NCBI RefSeq assembly: GCF_015207005.2
Contig: NZ_JADEXS020000002.1
Location: forward strand, 124,001 to 188,000
Reading direction: 5' to 3'
DNA: 64,000 nucleotides
DNA from: Desmonostoc muscorum LEGE 12446
Lineage (GTDB): Bacteria; Cyanobacteriota; Cyanobacteriia; Cyanobacteriales; Nostocaceae
Below are positions 45,594 through 54,795 of the stretch, in pieces. The position numbers were made by a program, and so were the translations under genes. How positions within the stretch are numbered: the first letter of the stretch is position 1; every line of letters starts with the position of its first letter. The notes below the pieces were generated by a model. The model did no database searches. It was not told the DNA's origin and was given only the letters and a program-made list of their open reading frames with translations.

Positions 45594-46592
45594 CTAGGTG
45601 TGGTAATTGGCTGGCATGTACTGGCGGAACCAGCTATCCGCAAGAGTCACAAAATCTTGTAAAAATTCTGGACAAAGTGAAAAATGTCCCCAGTCTAGTT
45701 CCACATACTTTTTGGGGCCAGCCAAACGCTCATAACTTTGAATTGTGACTTCGGGCGAAATCATTTTATCCCGTATAGTATTGATAACCAAAAAAGGAAT
45801 CTGATTGTATTCCATTGACTGTTTTGGAGGAGAGTTGAAGAGGCTAGCCAAAGCATGGACAGTGAGACTTTTTAAAGTATACGGGTCATTAGACCACTTT
45901 TTGAAGAAGCCAGTACTAAGATCGCGCTCATCAAGCATATTATGCCAGCGAGCAATTGGACGGTAAGGAATTCGCAGTTTTGGAAATAGCTTCTCCAACA
46001 ACCCAATGAAAAACTGAATGATCCAAGGTACACCTGGAATACCTGCTAATATATTAAATCTTGAAAGGTATAAAGCTGTTTTGGGGTCGCCAAAATCGTA
46101 AAGTTGCAGAGTTGCTATAGCTTCTACAGGGGCTCCTTTGGTAATGGCATGATAGGTAATACCACTTCCTAGACTGCCGCCGCCCATAAAAATAGGCCCA
46201 GCATAACGATGCCTTGCCCATTGCGCTACATCTGCAATATTTTGGGCTGCCTCGTCTAAAGTAAAGTCACCTTTGACTTTTTCGATGCTAGTACGCCCTT
46301 GTCCCTTTTGGTCAGGAAGCAACACGGTGTAACCTAAGTCGTAGAAAGCTAGGGCTAGGCTCACAAACAAACCAGAATAGCCACCACCTCCGTGGTTAAA
46401 AATGAATACTGGGGCATTTGGTTCCGAACGCTCGTACACATCTATGTGGAGATTTACTCCTGTAGATTGGATAGAGTGGCTGCACCTGATGCGCTCGGCG
46501 CGTGCCACGATATCAAAGGGGTAATAGCAATACCAGTAAGGAGATGTTTGATATGTAAATTGAGTATCAAAGGTTACGGATTGTACAGACAT
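45594..46592 (-). CDS. Alpha/beta hydrolase controlled by the adjacent TetR
   Basis: 332 aa from ATG 46592. Oxyanion region FNHGGGGYSG, nucleophile elbow GGGSLGSG, acid region INTIRDKMI, and catalytic His in LDWGHFSLCPEF. It reads as a soluble serine hydrolase of the Abhydrolase_6 type; the substrate is unknown. No signal peptide. With the TetR gene it forms a two-gene unit often used for detoxification or quorum-type lactone/ester cleavage, but that is inference. Confidence 0.8.
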   Translation of the reverse strand: MSVQSVTFDTQFTYQTSPYWYCYYPFDIVARAERIRCSHSIQSTGVNLHIDVYERSEPNAPVFIFNHGGGGYSGLFVSLALAFYDLGYTVLLPDQKGQGRTSIEKVKGDFTLDEAAQNIADVAQWARHRYAGPIFMGGGSLGSGITYHAITKGAPVEAIATLQLYDFGDPKTALYLSRFNILAGIPGVPWIIQFFIGLLEKLFPKLRIPYRPIARWHNMLDERDLSTGFFKKWSNDPYTLKSLTVHALASLFNSPPKQSMEYNQIPFLVINTIRDKMISPEVTIQSYERLAGPKKYVELDWGHFSLCPEFLQDFVTLADSWFRQYMPANYHT

Positions 46593-46612
46593 AGCTATCT
46601 TTATCTCTATTG

Positions 46613-46660
46613 CTAACTTACTGTTAGTTATTAATTTAATCATAACTAACAGTAAGTTAG
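46613..46660 (-). promoter_or_regulatory. TetR operator: 19-bp perfect inverted repeat
   Basis: CTAACTTACTGTTAGTTAT (46613-46631) and its exact inverse (46642-46660), 10-bp spacer. Each arm is itself near-palindromic (14/17), so two TetR dimers could bind side by side. It begins 20 bp upstream of the hydrolase start. Confidence 0.8.
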
Positions 46661-47300
46661 TTATCAAAGAGACGAAACTAAAATTGACTTATTGGCCCTG
46701 ATTTCGAGATTTTTCTAGGCTATAATTTGGCAGACTTCCCCATCTGGTGGGTACTTGGTATTTACGTCCTTTGGTCAATACGCTGCACTACTGGGTCAAA
46801 TGCCATAAATTAGCAATACCTTCGCCAAAAAAAGAGTATGAAGAGATAGGGCTGCCGTAGTAGAGTTATTGTCTCTGACAACGACAACTAAAAAAACTAA
46901 ACTACAAACAGCCCATGCCCGACATCTTATAATTGTGGAGAGTGTTTGTTACCGCAGAGCAACGCTACAACAATGCGACAATTAAACCAGATAATCCTGG
47001 TCATGTTAGCAATGAGCGGTCGAGTCACCATGTTGGGGATCTCGCGTAGGGGAAACGCACCTTATTTACTAATAAAAACTAAGAGAGATTTCAAAATGAC
47101 ATAGATAATTGTAAAAATTCATAAAATGATAAATAAAATAAATGAAGTATTCTCAAAAAGCATGAATTACCTTATCGGAAGCTCAATGATTATTTATTGA
47201 TACTAAAATAACTCAATATTCGAGTTTATAAAACTATGTTTATCTAGAGGAAAAGTGAAATTCTTCCTAAATATTTAAAATTAACTTCTGATATATTAGT

Positions 47301-48434
47301 TTATGCTAATGCTAAAACTCTTGCTAAATAATTGTTATCCAGCCCAGCAAGAAACTGTTTGTTTTTTATTCCACGTTTTACACGCTTCTCTTGACCTAAA
47401 AGATTGACTGCAATATGTCTGAGAATTGCAAAATTCTCTGGAGCATTATCTTTCCTAATCCGACAGTCGTCTTCCTTCAAGGCGACATCCAATACCCAAT
47501 GTAATGAATTCTCAACTCCCCAATGACTGCGAATAGAATTACCAAACTGTTGGGCATTATCTTCTAGGCTACTAATAAAATAGCGAGTTTCAACTGTCGT
47601 TTTACCTTCTAATGAACGGACGGACTCTACCATACCAACACTATTAAACTTTGACCAAACTGAATCTGGGTTAAGTCGAGACTGAATCTGAGATAACATC
47701 ACATAGTGGCGGATTTCATGACGACTATGCCCTTTTTCTTCTGTTTTATATGTGCTATGCTCAATCCCCTCAAAATCTGTACTTATCCCTGACTGGAATA
47801 ATTTTTCAACTTCATCATAAAGATTTCCTTGATTCTTTTTTAACGTAATTACATAATCCGCATCTTGCTCTGTAATTACTCTTACAATTTCTTTTTGACA
47901 ACCGATTGCGTCAATCGTGACAATACATCCAGATAGATCCAAGACTTTTAATAATTCTGGGATTGCTGTAATCTCATTTGATTTTTTATCAACTTTAACT
48001 TGTCCCAATACTAATTTACTTGTAGTTGCCCAAGCACTTACTATTTGGATTGCACTTTGCTCACTACTTTTATCGTAAGAACCGCGTAAGGTTTTACCAT
48101 CAATGGCGACAACTTCACCATTAGTCATCTTAGTTATTGATTTCATCCAATTAATAAAACATGACTCGAATTGTTGAGGATTTATTTGTGCAAAAACTCG
48201 TGCAAATGTATCGTGAGATGGAATGCCATTTGGTAATTCTAAAAATGTTTTTAACCACTCATACTTCGCACATCCGTATGTTTCAACTGCCACCCAGCCA
48301 TCGGCACCACAAATTACTGCACAAATAGCAATCGTCATGATATCGATTAAGTTATGACGCTTTGTGCGATCTATTCGTGGGTCTTGTATTTCCAAAAAAT
48401 GGTCAGCAATTGTGATTTTTGGCTTTAGCTTCAT
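47301..48434 (-). CDS. ISAs1-family DDE transposase, intact
   Basis: 377 aa from ATG 48434 (MKLKPKITIADHFLEIQDPR). Catalytic residues: AIDGKTLRGS (Asp), VTIDAIGCQ (Asp), HWGVENSLHWVLDV (Glu). The H-repeat-type sequence HWGVENxLHW is diagnostic of ISAs1. The frame is complete, and this enzyme could also move the 128-bp MITE at 24787. Confidence 0.9.
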   Translation of the reverse strand: MKLKPKITIADHFLEIQDPRIDRTKRHNLIDIMTIAICAVICGADGWVAVETYGCAKYEWLKTFLELPNGIPSHDTFARVFAQINPQQFESCFINWMKSITKMTNGEVVAIDGKTLRGSYDKSSEQSAIQIVSAWATTSKLVLGQVKVDKKSNEITAIPELLKVLDLSGCIVTIDAIGCQKEIVRVITEQDADYVITLKKNQGNLYDEVEKLFQSGISTDFEGIEHSTYKTEEKGHSRHEIRHYVMLSQIQSRLNPDSVWSKFNSVGMVESVRSLEGKTTVETRYFISSLEDNAQQFGNSIRSHWGVENSLHWVLDVALKEDDCRIRKDNAPENFAILRHIAVNLLGQEKRVKRGIKNKQFLAGLDNNYLARVLALA

Positions 48435-48709
48435 AGAGAGGCGAATAAGAATGAATGAAATTCTTCTTTGGAGTTCCTGCAAGAATACCATATTCCTTAA
48501 CAGGTAGCCGTCCTGACTTTTCACGCCATTTGTAAAAGTCACTTTAATCAGTTAGCGATGGCGTAACCCCCCTTCCCGGTAGCGATCGCATAAATTGAGT
48601 TTTTCTTTGCGCTGATATTCCCGTGATTCCTAGTCATTAATCTAAAACTATTGAGAATCAGACTGTGAGAAAACCTACGCTCTTAAGTGGAGAACTGACC
48701 GTGAAAATT

Positions 48710-48757
48710 CAGGCAGCCGTCGGCTGCCTCTAACTCCCCCTCACAATGATTATCATT
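48710..48757. repeat. Hairpin + C-tract + Fur-like palindrome module
   Basis: AGGCAGCC-gtc-GGCTGCCT, then CTCCCCCTCAC, then AATGATTATCATT (48745-48757). The order matches the right end of the ISAzo13 element at 44741-44803. Confidence 0.65.
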
Positions 48758-48956
48758 TTCATGCTGAGTGAGATTTAATTTCCTCAAAGTCTTATGTAGT
48801 TTGAGTCTTGGTGTATTTCATCATGATCCAGGCTCGTCAATATTTAGATGCGTTTGCCCTGGGATCTCGCGTTGGGCAGGCATTGGTGGCAGTTATCGGA
48901 CGATGTTGCGGTTCTTTCATACAGTAATTCCTTGGGCGACGTTGTTTTGGCTATTT

Positions 48957-49387
48957 TTCCGCAAGATTAAAGCTAATAAATCCTGTAGTTTTTGTATATT
49001 TAATACCTTGATAAAAGAATGAAACTCCAGGGGATAAACCTGAATTTTTTAATTGGAGCCAAATTTTTGGTTCTATTTCTATAAAAGCATCTTTTTTTAT
49101 ACGTAAACGAAGTAGGCTTTCTGCTCTGTGAGCCAGTTAGCCAACTTTATCGAACAAAATTCTCGGTCTCCTAACACTACAGTTTTACAATTCTTGAAAA
49201 GAGGTAATGCTTTTTTAAATACTGCTTCTTGTTCATCAAAATTACTCGAACCTAACTTGTTTAATAAGTCAAAATATATTGGAATAAACCTCTTATCCCA
49301 AACCACGCTAATCATTAATAAATTAATGCGTCCCCAATTAGTCCGATCTATAACTACATAGATTGGCGTAAGCGGCGAAACAGCCAT
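48957..49387 (-). pseudogene. IS4-type transposase remnant
   Basis: IYVVIDRTNWGRINLLMISV, FDLLNKLGSSNFDEQ and TVVLGDREFCSIKLANWL are from the catalytic core of IS4-family transposases. After FVYV the frame shifts; another frame continues LRIKKDAFIEIEPKIWLQL and stops near 48957. The N-terminus is missing because the histidine kinase gene lies there. It overlaps the last 34 bp of that gene. Confidence 0.75.
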
Positions 49388-50769
49388 TTAAATGGCGAAA
49401 AAGAGCGATCACTATTTAGGTGGATAACATCAAACGGTAGTTCGATGGTAAAAGTACTACCTTTACCTAATTCGCTTTGCACATTCAAACTACCGTGGTG
49501 TACCTGAACAATTGCAGAAGCGATCGCCAATCCTAATCCAGAACCACCAGTGGTACGAGAGCGATCGCTATTCACCCGATAAAAGCGATCGTAAATTCGC
49601 GGAAGTTCCTTCTCTGGGATACCAATACCCGTATCATGAACCCTAATTACAGCATGATGGTCACTACAACTCAGGCAAACCGTAACCTCCCCTCCTTTGG
49701 GTGTATACTGAATTGCATTGACAATTAAATTAGAAACCAAACGATAAAGCTGGTCACTATCACCGACAATATTTACTGGCTTATTTACCTTGATGCTAGA
49801 TTGCAGCATTACACCTGCCGCGATTGCCATCGCTTCAAATTCCTCGACTAAATCGCTGACAATATCATTTAGACAACATTGTTCTAGTTGTACTGGCAAG
49901 TGTTGTCTATCTAAACGAGCCAATAATAATAAATCTACAACCAAAGTAATAAGTCGCTGATTCTGACGGTGGATAGTTCGCAGAATGTCCCGCGTTTCTT
50001 CTTCATCTAGTTGCGACATTAAAAGCGCTGATTCCACCGTTGCGCCTGTTGCAGCTAAAGGCGTTCGCAATTCGTGTGCAGCATCTGCTGTAAACTGTTG
50101 AATTTGTCGATAAGATTGATAAATTGGCTGCATAGCTAATCCTGATAGCCACCAACTAGCAACTGCAACCATAGCCATTGCGATCGGCAATCCCAAACCT
50201 AAACTTAATTTCACACTATCCAGATAACGATTAAATTCTTCAAGACTTCGCCCCACTTGCATATAGCCCCAATCCCCATTATCTGGGGTGTGTAGCATTA
50301 AAGAATTTTGATGATAATCATTGCCTTTGCTGTCTTTGAGAAATAACCATTTTTCATTGCTGAAGACAGTAGATAGCCCTTCTGGATAATTGCCAGTAGT
50401 AGCAATCAAGCGTCCTGAAATATCAAAAAAACGCACATAGTAGTGATCTTTGTTAACTACACCAAGAAAATGGCGTTTAGTATCTGACTGCTGTTGAGTG
50501 CAGCTGGCTCCAATTTTACATAGATTTATATTTGGGAATAGCTCCTGTATAACGGGTTCTAAACTCCCAGGTTGCCTGAGCTTAAATTCAATACTGTCAT
50601 GCAGTGTTCCGGCTACAGACTCAATTTCACTGTCTAAAGCTACCACATGGGCACGGAAAACAGCTCTGTAGACACCGAAAGCACAAACGCTTAAAATTGA
50701 ACCCATGACGAGGGCATACCACAGAGCTAACCGAACACGAGTTCCTCGAAACAGTTTATTTTGATTCAT
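49354..50769 (-). CDS. rppB: Sensor histidine kinase, RppB type
   Basis: 471 aa. Membrane helices about 10-32 and 185-212 bracket a periplasmic sensor domain with two Cys residues (CKIGASCTQ). H-box FTADAAHELRTPLA, N-box SNLIVNAIQYTPKGG, G1 DTGIGIPEKE, G2 GGSGLGLAI. The start MNQNKLF and SEIESVAGTLHDSIE-type sensor match cyanobacterial RppB/NrsS-like kinases, which in Synechocystis respond to redox or nickel. It overlaps the regulator gene by 14 bp. The last few codons lie in IS4-derived DNA, so the natural C-terminus may be trimmed. Confidence 0.82.
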   Translation of the reverse strand: MNQNKLFRGTRVRLALWYALVMGSILSVCAFGVYRAVFRAHVVALDSEIESVAGTLHDSIEFKLRQPGSLEPVIQELFPNINLCKIGASCTQQQSDTKRHFLGVVNKDHYYVRFFDISGRLIATTGNYPEGLSTVFSNEKWLFLKDSKGNDYHQNSLMLHTPDNGDWGYMQVGRSLEEFNRYLDSVKLSLGLGLPIAMAMVAVASWWLSGLAMQPIYQSYRQIQQFTADAAHELRTPLAATGATVESALLMSQLDEEETRDILRTIHRQNQRLITLVVDLLLLARLDRQHLPVQLEQCCLNDIVSDLVEEFEAMAIAAGVMLQSSIKVNKPVNIVGDSDQLYRLVSNLIVNAIQYTPKGGEVTVCLSCSDHHAVIRVHDTGIGIPEKELPRIYDRFYRVNSDRSRTTGGSGLGLAIASAIVQVHHGSLNVQSELGKGSTFTIELPFDVIHLNSDRSFSPFKWLFRRLRQSM

Positions 50770-51460
50770 TAGTCACATTCAGACGATATCCCATACCGTG
50801 CAAAGTTTCAATCGGGTTGGTGCAGTCAAAGCAGGCTAGTTTGCGACGCAACAAACGTACTTGCGCTGCTACCACATTGCTAGCAGGTTCTGCACTCACT
50901 TCCCAAAGCTGATTGCGAATCTGTTCCGTGGTAACAATTTGATTGGGGTGCTTCATCAAATATTCCACCAGTTGAAATTCTTTATTAGTTAAGGAAATTT
51001 CCTGTTTTTCCCCCGTCGTATTTTGACCGACAACTGTACTATTGCTGTAATCTAAAGTAAAGTTACCAACGGTTAGTTGTTGAGGTTGTAAGTGGGGATA
51101 ACGCCGCTGCAATGCCCGCAACCTTGCCAGTAATTCTGCCATTCCAAAAGGCTTCACCAAGTAATCATCAGCACCCGCATCTAAACCAGCAACTTTATCT
51201 TCCATGCTATCTCTAGCTGTGAGCATCAAGACGGGCAAAGAATTTCCTTTTAAACGCAGCTTTTTACACAATTCCAAACCAGTAAATCCTGGAAGCATCC
51301 AATCTAAAATCGCCACTGTATATTGTGCCGAACTATTTTCTAAATATGCCCATGCTTCATTACCATCCATTACCCAGTCAACTAAATACTTTTGCTGCTT
51401 CAGCGTTCGCTTAATAGCAGCGCCCAAATCTGACTCATCTTCGACTAGCAGTACCCGCAT
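50756..51460 (-). CDS. rppA: OmpR/PhoB-type response regulator, RppA type
   Basis: 234 aa from ATG 51460 (MRVLLVEDESDLG); the frame is open to 51508. Receiver: acidic pair ED, phosphoacceptor Asp in ILDWMLPG, Lys in LVKPFG. C-terminal winged helix: LTNKEFQLVEYLMKHPNQIV and VRLLRRKL. Such regulators bind direct repeats with a helical-turn period. A matching repeat lies at 51762-51778, about 300 bp upstream, and seven more lie in front of the genes that follow, so it is the best candidate for the local regulator. Confidence 0.85.
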   Translation of the reverse strand: MRVLLVEDESDLGAAIKRTLKQQKYLVDWVMDGNEAWAYLENSSAQYTVAILDWMLPGFTGLELCKKLRLKGNSLPVLMLTARDSMEDKVAGLDAGADDYLVKPFGMAELLARLRALQRRYPHLQPQQLTVGNFTLDYSNSTVVGQNTTGEKQEISLTNKEFQLVEYLMKHPNQIVTTEQIRNQLWEVSAEPASNVVAAQVRLLRRKLACFDCTNPIETLHGMGYRLNVTNESK

Positions 51461-51761
51461 ATCAAATTGAAAAGTTAGAGGTTCGTGGCAATTTTGTAAA
51501 ATCAGCATAATTAATAACAGGGTAATCCCTTAGAAATAGATTGACAGAAGTTGATGAAATTCTGAGTTATTCAATCATGTATACAAGCAAGCTATCTAAG
51601 ATCATAAACAGATGCTACCCCTTGGTAGTAGATAATCTCTAAGAAAAACTCAGTACATCCCATTGCTCAATTGGTGTGAGTGATACTCAGTTAGAGAAGT
51701 TAACAAATCTAACTAATTGCAAGAGATATACCGAGTTATTTTTTATTCTGACAGGTAATGA

Positions 51762-51778
51762 TGAAATCAAGATGAAAT
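51762..51778 (-). promoter_or_regulatory. 11-bp-phased direct repeat upstream of rppA
   Basis: On the minus strand ATTTCATCTTGATTTCAT then, after 4 nt, ACCTGTCA. Suggests autoregulation through a long (about 300 nt) leader. The rest of 51461-52056 has no gene. Confidence 0.65.
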
Positions 51779-52008
51779 ATTAAGTCAGATTAGAAAATCT
51801 CTAATTGCACTTAACCCAACCACAATACACAAATAAAAAGCTAGGGTTTTGACTTCGTTCATGTACTAACAAATAAGTATTAGTTTTGATATACCACCCT
51901 AGACAAAACAACCCTTATTTATATCAAATTATAAATCTCAATAAATTGCTCATTTTTCCATATAAAAGCCCGCCCGCAGGCGAGCTAAGATTTTTCCAAA
52001 TGAGAATA

Positions 52009-52032
52009 CCTAATAGCTAATAGCTAATAAAT
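52009..52032. repeat. Heptamer tandem repeat
   Basis: Two and a half to three copies of a 7-mer (TAATAGC), downstream of the porin gene. Confidence 0.55.
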
Positions 52033-52056
52033 ATTAACCATTATCTGTTAGCCGTT

Positions 52057-53745
52057 TTAGAAAGCAAAAGTGGTACGCAGTGTACCAACATAGATGGTGT
52101 CATTGTTATTATTATGCTCTGGATTAAAGATAACCAATAAACCAGGAGTGACGGAAATATTATCGTTGATCTGTAGGCGGTACAGAGCCTCTAAGTGGTA
52201 AGAGGTGTCGTTATCTTCACGCCTAGTAGTTCTTGCGGCGGAAGTGAATGCATCATTATCACTTACTTTAGGTGGTTGACCAAAGATCAGACCAAGCAAG
52301 TTGCCTTCTTTACCAAAGTCTTTGAAGGCTAGGGTTGCAGCCCAGTAGTTCATTGATGCTTCATCACCTTGATTTACACCCGTACCACTTCCCTTGGCTT
52401 CAGCGTTGCTGTAACCGTACCAACCACCAATAGTCAACTTGGAACTGGGTTTGAAGGTAGCTTCTATACCGTAATGGTTGGCAGTAGTAGCAACTCCATT
52501 GAAGGGATTACCTGCGTATACACTACCTGTACCCTCAAACATGTTTACACTGGATAAACTATTTTGATAGCTGTGAGCGTAGGTAAGACCAATATTAAAT
52601 GCATCACTAGGCCTGAAAGCTACCTGACCAAGGGCTGTATAGGCACCATTTGTCAGACCTCCATTTGAACCAGGATTGCTAGCTGTGCGAGCTATGTAAG
52701 CCGCAGATGCAGTGAAAGCTCCTGTAGGATTCAAAGTTATGGTTGCACCTGCACCACCGAAACCAGTGCGATAGATGGGGCTAAATCGACCATAGCGAGA
52801 CAAAGCGCCCCTACCATCACTGGCAAGATCAGGGTTGAAGTTGTTGATGTTGTCGTATATGTTACCGCCTGCCGCATCAATTTTTACCCGCACTGCATTA
52901 CTCAGGTTGAAAGCATAGTTAATTTTATCGATGACAGTCTCATTGTTCTGATTTCCGTCAAAACCGAGGCGGGTCATGTTAGTACCCGTCACATTTGTGT
53001 CATAGGGAGTGACGTTCCGGGATTGCAAGCGGATTTGCAACAGGTCTGTACCAACAAAACTTGATTCCAATCTCAGACGAACCCGGTCAGTTAGAATAGT
53101 ATTAGAATCTAGGTCGGGAGCAGTACTTGGATCTACACCAGAAGGAACTGCCCTTTGATCGCTACCAAAAACATTAGATACGTTAAAAATTGCTTCCCCA
53201 ATTAACTTGGTGGTAGTCGAGAACTGATTGGCTTCCAACTCAGCAGTGCGTACTTCTAAAGCATCTACGCGACCACGCAGGGTAGCTAGTTCCGCAGAAA
53301 ATTCTTCTTGCAGACGCTGTAGGGTAGCCAAATCCTCTTTTGTTACTAAGTCAGCAGTTGCTGTAGCAATCAGTTCATTAACTCTATCTAAACAAGCATT
53401 CAAACCAGCAGCAAATTCATAACGAGTTAAAGCACGATTACCTCGGTAAGTCGCATTGGGATAACCAGCAATACAACCGTAACGTTCAACTAGTGATTGT
53501 AAAGCTTGGAATGCCCAATCTGTTGGTTGTACGTCAGAAAACTGCGAAACGGATGTGACTTGGCCAGTCTCACCAATGTACTGTTGAATTTGGCTTAAAG
53601 AAGAATCTTTTGGAAGAGAGTTTGCTTCTTGTTTAATTTCAGTTGAAACAGGAATTTCAGCCGCTATTGTTGCTCCTGAAAAAGCTAAGTTGGCTAATAA
53701 AACTCCAGGACTAATTAGTAGGCATTTCCAAAATAACTTAGACAT
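52057..53745 (-). CDS. SLH-domain outer membrane porin (iron uptake porin/OprB family)
   Basis: 562 aa from ATG 53745 (MSKLFWKC...). Signal peptide about 1-28. SLH domain about 45-110 (VSQFSDVQPTDWAFQALQSL, CIAGYPNATYRGNRALTRYEF). Coiled coil about 125-175 (EELAT-type heptads), then a beta-barrel ending in Phe (RTTFAF), as needed for outer membrane assembly. This family forms the main cyanobacterial outer-membrane pores for ions and small solutes. Two direct-repeat sites lie 75 and 190 bp upstream. Confidence 0.9.
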   Translation of the reverse strand: MSKLFWKCLLISPGVLLANLAFSGATIAAEIPVSTEIKQEANSLPKDSSLSQIQQYIGETGQVTSVSQFSDVQPTDWAFQALQSLVERYGCIAGYPNATYRGNRALTRYEFAAGLNACLDRVNELIATATADLVTKEDLATLQRLQEEFSAELATLRGRVDALEVRTAELEANQFSTTTKLIGEAIFNVSNVFGSDQRAVPSGVDPSTAPDLDSNTILTDRVRLRLESSFVGTDLLQIRLQSRNVTPYDTNVTGTNMTRLGFDGNQNNETVIDKINYAFNLSNAVRVKIDAAGGNIYDNINNFNPDLASDGRGALSRYGRFSPIYRTGFGGAGATITLNPTGAFTASAAYIARTASNPGSNGGLTNGAYTALGQVAFRPSDAFNIGLTYAHSYQNSLSSVNMFEGTGSVYAGNPFNGVATTANHYGIEATFKPSSKLTIGGWYGYSNAEAKGSGTGVNQGDEASMNYWAATLAFKDFGKEGNLLGLIFGQPPKVSDNDAFTSAARTTRREDNDTSYHLEALYRLQINDNISVTPGLLVIFNPEHNNNNDTIYVGTLRTTFAF

Positions 53746-53819
53746 GACTGTTTGCTCTTCACACCAAAGTAATAAGTAATGATAGGGCATACCCCTATAA
53801 CTAGATTCTCAGAGGAAGA

Positions 53820-53836
53820 TGAAATTAAGATGAAAT
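53820..53836 (-). promoter_or_regulatory. 11-bp-phased direct repeat, porin promoter
   Basis: ATTTCATCTTAATTTCATC on the minus strand; a TTATAG -10-like hexamer follows 19 nt later. Confidence 0.65.
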
Positions 53837-53932
53837 TTCAAATTTTGAATAAAACAAATTTAGCAAGTAGATCGAGCATTGTATTAGACAGTTGTCAAGT
53901 CAATTTTTCAGAAAAATTAAAGCATAGTATGA

Positions 53933-53949
53933 TGAAATTAGGATGAAAT
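53933..53949 (-). promoter_or_regulatory. 11-bp-phased direct repeat, second porin site
   Basis: ATTTCATCCTAATTTCATC on the minus strand, 113 bp farther upstream. The region 53950-54384 otherwise holds only a hairpin (CCCAGTGGCT/AGCCACTGGG, 54048-54081). Confidence 0.6.
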
Positions 53950-54384
53950 TACAACTTACTTAATCAAATAAATTTAACGAGTAAAAACCACTTGAGAAAC
54001 AAGTTTCCCAGTTCAATCTAAACAAACATCAAAACACTAAATTATACCCAGTGGCTAACTCTAGTGGACTCAGCCACTGGGGATTAAAAAAATCGCGTAT
54101 TGGAGCAACGTAGATCGGCATTAGCTTTAAAACTGTGGTTAGAGAGGTAGCAGCAAGTACATAGGAATTAAATAAAGGATTGAGCTGTAAAGCTAATTGT
54201 GTATTGAAGCGAATGCCAGCGCATGAACGACGGCGATCGCTGGAGTAGGGCTATTGTTCATTTACCGCTATTAAAGAAAAACAGACCCAAACTAGGAGCC
54301 TGCTGATAGTATGTCCTCTAGCAAGACATGTCGAGAGAATAAATTTACAGGCTCACATACTATCTATTTAGATAGAGTGGAAGT

Positions 54385-54720
54385 TTACGCCGAAATTTCC
54401 TCATAGCATCGTTGCAAGGCTTGGAGTCTTGCTGAAGTTGCTCCGCCAGTAGGTTCTGCTGGTAGGATATTTGCACAGGCTCCTGTTTTACTGGATTGTT
54501 GTACTGTGCCTTGCGGAAGCCCTTTATAGCATTTTTGTAAAGCTTGTAGTCTTGCTAAACTAGCTCCACCAGTGGGTCTTGCTGGGGGAATGTTTTCACA
54601 AACTCCTGTTTTTGAGGTATCTGCATTTCCATAAGCAGCAGAACCCAACGATACGTGAAGTAAAGCTATTCCCAAGGGAATTGCCAAAATAGATGCAGTT
54701 CGGATGACAGGTATCTTCAT
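54385..54720 (-). CDS. Small secreted protein with two 28-residue repeats
   Basis: 111 aa from ATG 54720, with GAGG upstream. Signal peptide about 1-30. Two repeats follow: SKTGVCENIPPARPTGGASL.../ARLQALQKCY, and SKTGACANILPAEPTGGATS.../ARLQALQRCY. Each repeat has two Cys, probably a disulfide. No family is known to me. A single TGAAAT half-site lies 45 bp upstream. It is probably periplasmic or surface-exposed. Confidence 0.7.
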   Translation of the reverse strand: MKIPVIRTASILAIPLGIALLHVSLGSAAYGNADTSKTGVCENIPPARPTGGASLARLQALQKCYKGLPQGTVQQSSKTGACANILPAEPTGGATSARLQALQRCYEEISA

Positions 54721-54795
54721 AGCTAAAATCCTCAAACAATAAGCAATTTATGCTACTAATGGATGAAATAATCTTAGGAAGCCAAGTTTGAGTAC

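Larger units (their letters stand above)
47047..48861 (-). mobile_element. ISAs1-type element with 10-bp target duplication
   Basis: GGATCTCGCG occurs at 47037-47046 and 48862-48871. Ends are TAGGGGAAACGCACC and, inverted, CAGGGCAAACGCATC (11/15-12/15 match), the same termini as the MITE at 24787. At 1815 bp it is longer than most ISAs1 elements; the extra DNA (about 48540-48860) holds a hairpin, a CCCCC tract and a Fur-box-like palindrome. Confidence 0.82.
46914..48973 (+). pseudogene. Transposase fragment split by ISAs1 element (to 47046, then 48872-48973)
   Basis: The left part encodes MRQLNQIILVMLAMSGRVTM then LGISR; the right part continues WAGIGGSYRTMLRFFHTVIP and WATLFWLFFRK. Joined across one copy of the 10-bp duplication they give the N-terminus of a widespread cyanobacterial DDE transposase. 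The start is degraded (a stop after MPDIL at about 46930) and the C-terminal part is replaced by an IS4-type remnant. Confidence 0.75.

Noticed and set aside
48768..49022. 84-codon ORF as a real gene
   Set aside because: Its middle is the C-terminal half of the split transposase fragment; the start lies in ISAs1 DNA.
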